From positions 1 to 11,645 of the forward strand of contig JACPVK010000400.1 of assembly GCA_016191795.1 (NCBI GenBank): 11,645 bases of DNA, given 5' to 3'. The position numbers and the translations under genes are program-made. This document shows positions 6,300 to 11,645 of the stretch, one piece after another. Below the pieces are notes generated by a model. It had not been told where the DNA came from. It ran no database searches and saw nothing but the letters and a program-made list of their open reading frames with translations. This DNA is from Gammaproteobacteria bacterium (GTDB taxonomy: Bacteria > Pseudomonadota > Gammaproteobacteria > SZUA-229). Numbering within the stretch: the first letter of the stretch is position 1; every line of letters starts with the position of its first letter.

Positions 6300-6728
6300 A
6301 TGAGTAACACCCTTATCCGCAGCCTGACTATCAGCGCCATTACTTCTACTGTTGCCACCGCCATTGCCGTATATACCCTGAACAACACCAGCTCGGCAGA
6401 ACTAGCCATATTGGGCGTATTGTTTTTTGCTTCTACGATTATTACTGCATTAGTAGTTACTAATAATAAAACCAAAACCACGTCGCAAACTGATCAACCC
6501 TCACCTTCTTATATAAACAAATCACGTGAAACCGGTGTTGTTAAGTGGTTTAATACCAATAAGGGCTTTGGCTTCATTACACGTGATAATGGTGATGATG
6601 TCTTTGTCCACTTCCGCTCAATCCGAGGCCAGGGTCATCGAACACTGATTGAAGGCCAAAGAGTTGAGTTCAATATCTCTACAGGAGAAAAAGGGTTGCA
6701 GGCCGAGGATGTGGCATCCGCTTCCTGA
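6300..6728 (+). CDS. Membrane-anchored cold-shock domain protein
   Basis: This 142-residue protein has two parts. Residues about 7-26 and 34-53 are hydrophobic and predict two membrane helices linked by a short NNTSSAE turn, so both ends should face the same side, presumably the cytoplasm. A polar linker (55-75, rich in Thr, Ser, Lys and Pro) leads to a complete cold-shock domain at 77-140. Its nucleic-acid motifs are intact: KGFGFI (88-93, RNP1) and VFVHF (101-105, RNP2). The domain should bind single-stranded RNA or DNA, held at the inner membrane. Soluble CspA-type proteins are about 70 residues and lack such helices. GAGTGAG lies about ten bases before the ATG as a ribosome site. The gene precedes a soluble cold-shock gene, and the shared DVFVHFR and KGLQAEDV segments suggest tandem duplication. 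Confidence 0.85.
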   Translation: MSNTLIRSLTISAITSTVATAIAVYTLNNTSSAELAILGVLFFASTIITALVVTNNKTKTTSQTDQPSPSYINKSRETGVVKWFNTNKGFGFITRDNGDDVFVHFRSIRGQGHRTLIEGQRVEFNISTGEKGLQAEDVASAS

Positions 6729-6739
6729 TTCAACAAACA

Positions 6740-6768
6740 CTCTGTTTTGCTGGATTGCTTAAACAGAG
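6740..6768 (+). repeat. Intercistronic inverted repeat between the two cold-shock genes
   Basis: CTCTGTTT (6740-6747) and AAACAGAG (6761-6768) form a perfect 8-base stem around a 13-base loop. No T tract follows, so it is not a typical terminator. It ends nine bases before the AAGG ribosome site of the second gene and could be an RNA processing point or a stabilising stem that sets the ratio of the two proteins. Confidence 0.5.
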
Positions 6769-6790
6769 AAATGACAAAAGGTAACTTGAT

Positions 6791-7009
6791 ATGTCAGAGC
6801 GTCAAACTGGAACAGTAAAGTGGTTTAATAACTCAAAAGGATATGGCTTCATTGAAGCAAATGGAGGCCAGGATGTTTTTGTTCACTTCAGAGCTATTCG
6901 CGGTGATGGATTCAAAACCCTGAAAGATGGCCAGAAAGTGGAATTCAATATGATTGAAGGTCAGAAAGGCTTGCAAGCCGAAGACGTTTGCATTAGCCAG
7001 GCATCTTAA
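6791..7009 (+). CDS. CspA-family cold-shock protein
   Basis: This is a complete 72-residue soluble cold-shock protein with a single five-stranded OB-fold domain. It starts with TGTVKWFN (6-13), has RNP1 as KGYGFI (16-21) and RNP2 as VFVHF (29-33), and ends with KGLQAEDV (59-66). Such proteins bind single-stranded RNA or DNA and act as RNA chaperones or antiterminators. Which paralogue (CspA, C, D or E type) it is cannot be told from sequence alone. A clear ribosome site, AAGGT at 6778-6782, lies eight bases before the ATG. It is probably transcribed with the membrane-anchored cold-shock gene from the upstream promoter and ends just before a strong terminator. Confidence 0.96.
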   Translation: MSERQTGTVKWFNNSKGYGFIEANGGQDVFVHFRAIRGDGFKTLKDGQKVEFNMIEGQKGLQAEDVCISQAS

Positions 7010-7013
7010 ATCT

Positions 7014-7050
7014 AACGGGCCGATTCATTTGAATCGGCCCGTTCGTTTTT
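7014..7050 (+). terminator. Rho-independent terminator after the cold-shock genes
   Basis: AACGGGCCGATTCA (7014-7027) pairs perfectly with its complement at 7030-7043, giving a 14-base stem with a tiny loop. TTTTT follows at 7046-7050. It begins four bases after the cold-shock stop codon. On the - strand, behind ubiX, the same stem is followed only by a weak T-rich run, so it may end that operon too, less efficiently. Confidence 0.93.
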
Positions 7051-7066
7051 CGCTGTAGCGTATTTA

Positions 7067-7690
7067 TTATTTATCCTCTGCTTCGCCCCATCTCGGCTGC
7101 AAGTGCTGCTCAACACCTAAATGATCCAGCACTTTGGCCACCACAAAATCAATCACATCATTGATGGTTTTGGGCTGATTATAAAAGCCTGGACTGGGTG
7201 GCAATATCACCGCACCCATGCGCGAAAGCTTCAGCATATTTTCCAGATGAATATCGGAAAACGGTGATTCCCTTGGCACCAGTATCAGCTTCTTACGCTC
7301 TTTCAATATCACATCCGCTGCACGTTCCATTAAATTTCCGCTGGCACCCACCGCTATAGATGACAAGGTACCCATTGAACACGGGCACACCACCATGGCA
7401 TTTACGGATGAAGATCCGCTGGCAATCGGCGATGTCCATTCATTTTCACCACACACTTTTAACAAAACATCAGTCACTGCATAGCGCTTGCACAATAATT
7501 GTTGCAATGATTTACTGTCCGCCGGCCAATCCAGATCCGTTTCCATTTTTATGACAACCTGCGCCGCTTTTGTAACCAGCAAATATACCTTGTGATTTTT
7601 TGCCAGTAATTCTTCCAGCAAGCGCGCGCCGTATTGCACACCAGACGCGCCAGTCAAAGCGAGCACAATTGATTTCTGTTTAATTGCCAT
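7067..7690 (-). CDS. ubiX: Flavin prenyltransferase
   Basis: UbiX joins dimethylallyl phosphate to FMN to make prenyl-FMN, the cofactor of the decarboxylase UbiD in ubiquinone synthesis. The 207-residue flavoprotein shows TGASG (13-17) at the FMN phosphate, VVCPCSMGTLSSIA (100-113), NLMERAADVILKER (119-132), LVPRESPF (137-144), HLENMLKLSRMGA (148-160) and PGFYNQP (167-173). The residues matching the P. aeruginosa catalytic set appear kept: K130, R140, E141 and Y170, with W85 and W201. The start is two bases after the mpl stop, so it is translated as the last gene of a - strand operon. A mpl-ubiX pairing is also known in Pseudomonas. No ubiD lies in the window. Confidence 0.95.
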   Translation of the reverse strand: MAIKQKSIVLALTGASGVQYGARLLEELLAKNHKVYLLVTKAAQVVIKMETDLDWPADSKSLQQLLCKRYAVTDVLLKVCGENEWTSPIASGSSSVNAMVVCPCSMGTLSSIAVGASGNLMERAADVILKERKKLILVPRESPFSDIHLENMLKLSRMGAVILPPSPGFYNQPKTINDVIDFVVAKVLDHLGVEQHLQPRWGEAEDK

Positions 7691-7692
7691 AA

Positions 7693-9063
7693 TTACTTTA
7701 AAGCATCCACAATTTTTTGATGCACGCCACCAAATGCACCATTACTCATTACCAGCACATGATCGCCAGGCCGCACTTCCTTTGACAGCAATAAAACAAT
7801 GTCATCAATGGTACGCAACAAGCGGCCTTTAACTCCCAGCTCATCAACTACTGATTGCATATCCCAGTCAATTTCTTCGGGTTGATACATCAATACCTGA
7901 TCAGCCTGCAACAGGGATGGCGCCAGCTGTTGTTTGTGCGCGCCCATACGCATGGTATTGGAACGCGGCTCCAGCACCGCCCAGATACGAGCCGAGCCTG
8001 CGGCAGCACGCAACCCGGAAAGCGTTTCGATAATAGCCGTGGGATGATGCGCAAAGTCATCATACACGCGAATACCATTAAATTCGCCACGCAATTCCAT
8101 GCGCCGTTTAACACCCTTGAAATGTGTTAAGGCCTCAATGGATTGCGCAACCGGCACACCGGCATGGCGTGCAGCGGCAATAGCTGCCAGCGCGTTGAGT
8201 CGATTGTGACGTCCAAGCAATGTATTGTGCACCGCGCCATAATTAATTCCATTTATTGAAATAGTAAAATTTCTGCCATCAGCAGACACCTGGTCACTGC
8301 GCCAGCTTGATGTCTGGTCTTCACCAAAGGTTTCTGTTGGCGTCCAGCAACCCTTGCGCAGCACCTCTGCCAGGTTTTTATCTTCGCCATTGACTACCAG
8401 TAAACCTTCACCAGGGACAATGCGCACCAGGTGGTGAAACTGTTTTTTAATGGCGTCAAGATTTTCAAAAATATCGGCGTGATCAAACTCAAGATTATTC
8501 AGTATCACCGTACGTGGATGATAATGAACAAACTTCGAACGCTTGTCGAAGAATGCCGTATCGTATTCATCGGCCTCAACAACAAAAAACGGACTTTCAC
8601 CCAGCCGCGCCGACACACCAAAATTGGCCGGTACACCGCCAATCAAAAAGCCCGGTTTTAATCCGGCATATTCCAGTATCCACGCCAGCATACTGCTGGT
8701 AGTTGTTTTTCCATGAGTACCTGCCACAGCCAGCACCCAGCGATCACGCAATACATTTTCAGCCAGCCATTGCGGCCCTGAAGTGTATGACAGTCCGCGA
8801 TTTAACATGTATTCAATCGCCGGGTTACCACGCGACATCACATTACCAACAACAATCTGATCTATTTCAGTCTGGCCAGCTGTGACTTGTAAATGCGAAG
8901 CGTCGTAACCCTGCATCAGGGCGATACCCTGTTGTTCCAGTTGCGTGCTCATAGGCGGATAAACATTGGCATCGGAGCCGGTTACTTCGTGACCTGCCTG
9001 TCGTGCCAGTGCCGCCACACCACCCATAAACGTGCCACAAATACCCAATATATGAATATGCAT
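7693..9063 (-). CDS. mpl: UDP-N-acetylmuramate:L-alanyl-gamma-D-glutamyl-meso-diaminopimelate ligase
   Basis: Mpl attaches the murein tripeptide recovered from wall turnover directly to UDP-MurNAc, so the peptide is reused. The 456-residue Mur-ligase protein shows the N-terminal UDP-binding segment HILGICGTFMGG (4-15) and GSDANVYPPMS (29-39). The ATP loop is AGTHGKTTT (114-122), with Lys119. Further landmarks are VEADEYDTAFFDKRSKF (162-178), HNRLNALAAI (286-295), DDFAHHPTA (335-343) and EPRSNTMR (365-372). GICGTFMGG and the DEYD..FFDKR segment separate Mpl from MurC. Its ATG directly follows the TGA of the upstream membrane-protein gene, and ubiX starts two bases after its stop, so the three genes form one operon. 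Confidence 0.96.
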   Translation of the reverse strand: MHIHILGICGTFMGGVAALARQAGHEVTGSDANVYPPMSTQLEQQGIALMQGYDASHLQVTAGQTEIDQIVVGNVMSRGNPAIEYMLNRGLSYTSGPQWLAENVLRDRWVLAVAGTHGKTTTSSMLAWILEYAGLKPGFLIGGVPANFGVSARLGESPFFVVEADEYDTAFFDKRSKFVHYHPRTVILNNLEFDHADIFENLDAIKKQFHHLVRIVPGEGLLVVNGEDKNLAEVLRKGCWTPTETFGEDQTSSWRSDQVSADGRNFTISINGINYGAVHNTLLGRHNRLNALAAIAAARHAGVPVAQSIEALTHFKGVKRRMELRGEFNGIRVYDDFAHHPTAIIETLSGLRAAAGSARIWAVLEPRSNTMRMGAHKQQLAPSLLQADQVLMYQPEEIDWDMQSVVDELGVKGRLLRTIDDIVLLLSKEVRPGDHVLVMSNGAFGGVHQKIVDALK

Positions 9064-9576
9064 TCAGACTCCCACGCCTGGAAATAAAAATTGACTGACA
9101 CTGACAATGATCGCGGTGTAGGCCAGAGTTAATACAAATGCCGACAACAGTCGCACGTTGAAAGACTCACGAAAAATATGCGCATAAACCGCAAGATTCC
9201 AGCCCATAATAAATACCAGCAATATTGATGTGCCCGGCGACGGAATATCCTGTTGATAATCAAGATATGCCATTAATGGCCAGGCCAATAACTGGAATAG
9301 AGTACCCGTGCCTGCCATAGCGGTTGCCATTTGTACAAATCGAGCCGGATAATTAAATGCTTTCAAGCATGCCCAGGCGTACAGCAACATCACCGCCACA
9401 TCAACCATCATCATCGGCAACACAGCTTCCAGCGGCGCTTTGGTCAGCATCTGCAAGACGCCGGTGAGGAAATAGGCCAATATGGCAGCTCGCAATAACC
9501 CCTGCGACCACGGCAAATGCTGTGGCCCCCTTTTCATCAAACAGATGTAAAAAAATTGCTTGGACAGCCAGAGCAT
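9064..9576 (-). CDS. Five-helix inner-membrane protein of unknown function, first gene of the mpl operon
   Basis: I recognise no named family. From the ATG at 9576 the protein has 170 residues, with hydrophobic segments at about 26-44, 51-71, 81-105, 116-134 and 142-165, predicting five membrane helices. A conserved-looking amphipathic N-terminus with RGPQHLPWS (16-24) precedes them. A longer frame begins at TTG 9630, but ATG 9576 gives the more natural start. No good ribosome site is seen for either, so the start is uncertain. The stop codon is immediately followed by the mpl ATG (TGAATG), which implies tight translational coupling. A membrane step linked to wall turnover would fit the neighbour but is only a guess. 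Confidence 0.75.
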   Translation of the reverse strand: MLWLSKQFFYICLMKRGPQHLPWSQGLLRAAILAYFLTGVLQMLTKAPLEAVLPMMMVDVAVMLLYAWACLKAFNYPARFVQMATAMAGTGTLFQLLAWPLMAYLDYQQDIPSPGTSILLVFIMGWNLAVYAHIFRESFNVRLLSAFVLTLAYTAIIVSVSQFLFPGVGV

Positions 9577-9605
9577 CTCAATCAGTGTGTTTTTAACAGT
9601 GGCGA

Positions 9606-9616
9606 GATAATATATC
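9606..9616. promoter_or_regulatory. Near-palindromic AT-rich element between divergent genes
   Basis: GATAATATATC lies in the 68 bases between the starts of the divergent membrane-protein gene and pyrC. GATA and TATC are mirrored around ATA, so both strands read like a -10 element (GATAAT rightward, TATATT leftward). No convincing -35 box is present for either direction, so the call is tentative. Confidence 0.3.
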
Positions 9617-9644
9617 AGCCACACATGCAACGCGAACTTTGACT

Positions 9645-10676
9645 ATGCAAATTACACTTACCCGCCCGGACGACTGGCATTTACACCTGCGTGACGGCGA
9701 TGCACTGCAAGATACTGTGCCCTTCACGGCCAGACGGTTTGGTCGTGCCATCGTGATGCCGAATTTAACGCCGCCGGTAACGACCACCGAACAGGCACTG
9801 GATTATCGTCAACGTATTGTGGCCGCCATTCCGGCCAACGCCGATTTTCAACCACTCATGACGCTGTATCTGACCAATAACACCCCACCGGCAGAGATTC
9901 GACGTGCTAAACAATCTAATCAGATTCATGGCATCAAATTGTATCCCGCTGGTGCAACAACAAACTCTGACGCCGGCGTCACTGACATTCGCAATTGCTA
10001 TTCGGTTCTGGAAGCCATGCAGGAATGCGGCATGCCATTGCTGGTACACGGCGAAGTGGTAGACGCCAACATTGATGTATTCGATCGTGAAAAATATTTT
10101 ATTGAGCGCGTACTTATACCAACCGCCGATAAATTTCCGCAACTTAAAATCGTGTTCGAACATATCACTACCAGGGAAGCCGCTGATTTTGTACTGCAAT
10201 CCGCAGACAACATTGCTGCCACCGTGACACCACAACACCTGATGTATAACCGCAATGCCCTGTTTAAAGGCGGCATACGTCCGCATTACTACTGCCTGCC
10301 CGTACTAAAACGCGAAGGTCATCGCAAGGCGCTGGTCGCTGCTGTCACATCCGGTAATAAAAAGTTTTTTCTCGGCACAGACAGCGCGCCACACGCGCAA
10401 CACCGAAAAGAAAATGCCTGTGGCTGTGCCGGTATATTTTCGGCGCCATTGGCCATAGAGTTGTACACAAGAATTTTTGAAGAAAACAACGCACTCGATA
10501 AACTGGAAGCCTTTGCCAGTTTTTATGGCGCCGACTTTTATGGCCTGCCGCGAAACAGTGAAAAAATAACCATGATCAAAAAAACCTGGACAGTACCAAA
10601 AGATTTTCCACTGGGCAATGACCGGATTATTCCATTACATGCTGGCGAGGAAGAAAGCTGGATAATAGCGAAGTAA
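9645..10676 (+). CDS. pyrC: Dihydroorotase
   Basis: PyrC closes carbamoyl-aspartate to dihydroorotate, the third step of de novo pyrimidine synthesis. The 343-residue protein aligns with E. coli PyrC (type II dihydroorotase) over its whole length. The binuclear zinc site is complete: His12 and His14 in WHLHLRDG, Lys98 (the residue carbamylated in the family) in IKLYPAG, His135 in LLVHGEV, His173 in FEHITT and Asp246 in LGTDSAPH. RPHYYCLP (212-219) and the CGCAG stretch (259-263) also match. An in-frame TTG at 9639 would add two residues, but ATG 9645 is the more usual start. No strong ribosome site is visible. It is divergent from the mpl operon and convergent with the TraB/GumN gene. Confidence 0.96.
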   Translation: MQITLTRPDDWHLHLRDGDALQDTVPFTARRFGRAIVMPNLTPPVTTTEQALDYRQRIVAAIPANADFQPLMTLYLTNNTPPAEIRRAKQSNQIHGIKLYPAGATTNSDAGVTDIRNCYSVLEAMQECGMPLLVHGEVVDANIDVFDREKYFIERVLIPTADKFPQLKIVFEHITTREAADFVLQSADNIAATVTPQHLMYNRNALFKGGIRPHYYCLPVLKREGHRKALVAAVTSGNKKFFLGTDSAPHAQHRKENACGCAGIFSAPLAIELYTRIFEENNALDKLEAFASFYGADFYGLPRNSEKITMIKKTWTVPKDFPLGNDRIIPLHAGEEESWIIAK

Positions 10677-10717
10677 AAAGGCTTTTACTTGCTACTTTAA
10701 ACTTTAAACTTGCCACT
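10671..10717. repeat. AT-rich inverted and tandem repeats between convergent genes
   Basis: AAGTAAAA (10671-10678, overlapping the pyrC stop) and TTTTACTT (10683-10690) form an 8-base stem with a 4-base loop. It is AT-only apart from one G-C pair and lacks a following T run. ACTTTAA is then repeated 2.6 times at 10694-10711, and ACTTGCYACT occurs at 10687-10696 and again at 10708-10717. A weak two-way transcription end is possible. Confidence 0.35.
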
Positions 10718-10722
10718 TAATA

Positions 10723-11622
10723 TCAATAAACAGGCGTTACCTTGTAACCCTGTTGCTCCAGCAAATGCAGCACACCATTGTTGCCCGGCAAATGCAGGGC
10801 GCCTATGGCTATAAATAAGTTTCCCTGCTGCAACAAACTCTGCAAACGTGCCACCATGCGATGGTTGCGCTGATCCAGCAGTTCGGACATAAAGCGGTCA
10901 TCTATCTCTGAATCACTCTGATTGTGTTGCTGTTGCATCGCAACCAGACCAGCGAGATCACGTTGTAAATACAACGCCAGCATTTTTCGCACATCTGATT
11001 TCAGCTGTGGATATCTGGCAACGGATTTGTTTAATAACCACAACTGCTCCTCCAGGGTCGGACTCTCCAGCGCTGCCAGCTGCTGCTGCGCTGTTTCCAG
11101 ACCATACAAATCCATACCGCGCTGCTCTGCACGATGATACAGCAGCATGTCCAGGACTTTATTGCTGGCCATATCTTCAGCCGGCATACTCACCAGCATC
11201 AACACCGCCCAGGGACGCATCTGGCTGTACAGGGTCTCGGGTAATCGCAAGTTATTGGTGAGTACTCGTGACAGGCGTAAATAATCTTCCGCCTCCATCA
11301 AATGCTTAAGCCGTCGCCCATCCTGAAAATAACTGCCTTGTGAAATCACTTCCATCGCTCGTGGAGACGGTAACATTTCCATGACGAATTGATCAGCGCC
11401 CTCAAAGGCCTTATCCACCACGGGTGGCAACTGCGTGACACGTGGATCGCTTACATGCATGGTGCCGAAAATATGGCTGCTCAGCATGCCCGGCTTTTCA
11501 ATTTTCCACAGCAATCCCTGGCCGTGTAGAATAGCGCTCGCCGTGTTCCGGGTATCAGCCCAGGTCGTGAGATGAGTTGCTGATATTAATACCAGCAGAA
11601 TCATATACATTCTTTTCATCAT
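10723..11622 (-). CDS. TraB/GumN family protein, secreted or lipid-free periplasmic
   Basis: The 299-residue protein belongs to the TraB/GumN family, related to the animal TIKI metalloproteases. The paired GxxH motifs are present: GTMH (53-56) near the start and GALH (274-277) near the end, with an acidic MEML (81-84) and a GLETAQQQ segment between them. These residues are proposed to bind metal. Residues 1-22 form a signal peptide (Lys/Arg start, hydrophobic core MILLVLISA, cleavage probably near TWA-DT) with no lipobox Cys, so the mature form should be periplasmic. Its bacterial substrate is unknown. AGGA lies four bases before the first ATG and seven before the second (11619), so the start may be one codon later. 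It converges on pyrC and appears to be transcribed alone. Confidence 0.88.
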   Translation of the reverse strand: MMKRMYMILLVLISATHLTTWADTRNTASAILHGQGLLWKIEKPGMLSSHIFGTMHVSDPRVTQLPPVVDKAFEGADQFVMEMLPSPRAMEVISQGSYFQDGRRLKHLMEAEDYLRLSRVLTNNLRLPETLYSQMRPWAVLMLVSMPAEDMASNKVLDMLLYHRAEQRGMDLYGLETAQQQLAALESPTLEEQLWLLNKSVARYPQLKSDVRKMLALYLQRDLAGLVAMQQQHNQSDSEIDDRFMSELLDQRNHRMVARLQSLLQQGNLFIAIGALHLPGNNGVLHLLEQQGYKVTPVY

Positions 11623-11645
11623 GGCATCCTATCTTACTTAACAGA

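Noticed and set aside
9765..10286. A 173-residue - strand open frame opposite pyrC.
   Set aside because: It lies wholly inside a confidently identified gene and its translation has no recognisable domain.
1..11645. Search for a defence, toxin-antitoxin, phage or mobile system.
   Set aside because: No transposase, integrase, nuclease, toxin or CRISPR-like repeat array is visible. All sizeable genes have housekeeping or small conserved-family identities.

Overview
The window reads as ordinary chromosome from a gammaproteobacterium of roughly balanced GC. The indications are a YcgL-family gene (a family I know mainly from gammaproteobacteria) directly behind hemL, the C5-pathway haem enzyme HemL, the murein-recycling ligase Mpl next to ubiX, and E. 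coli-like Tag and PyrC. I see no transposase, integrase, phage gene, CRISPR array, rRNA or tRNA. The species cannot be named from this stretch.

Layout. 1-103 is the tail of an unidentified + strand gene, followed by a cluster of small hairpins (112-183). 262-1104 is a SirB1-like transglutaminase-fold/TPR protein. 1230-3207 is a tight three-gene + strand operon with ATGA overlaps: a class II aldolase-like protein, thiD and thiE. This is the pyrimidine-phosphorylation and thiazole-coupling end of thiamine synthesis, with an aldolase-fold enzyme of unknown substrate built in. Convergent to it on the - strand are tag (DNA-3-methyladenine glycosylase I) and a small downstream gene of unknown function. 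hemL diverges from tag and is followed after one base by a ycgL-like gene.

6122-7050 is a self-contained cold-shock unit. A TATAAT promoter leads into a long, hairpin-rich 5' leader. It is followed by a protein with two membrane helices and a C-terminal cold-shock domain, then a normal soluble CspA-type protein, then a strong intrinsic terminator. This is the most unusual part of the window.

7067-9576 is a - strand operon: a five-helix membrane protein of unknown function, mpl and ubiX, with start and stop codons touching or two bases apart. pyrC (dihydroorotase) diverges from it and converges with a secreted TraB/GumN-family protein that fills the right end.

The functions are mainly housekeeping: cofactors (thiamine, haem, prenyl-FMN for ubiquinone), pyrimidines, murein recycling, DNA repair and cold response. 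I do not see a defence or mobile system. The points worth a second look are the membrane-tethered cold-shock domain with its structured leader, the aldolase inside the thi operon, and a Tyr-to-Asp change in the active-site motif of HemL.
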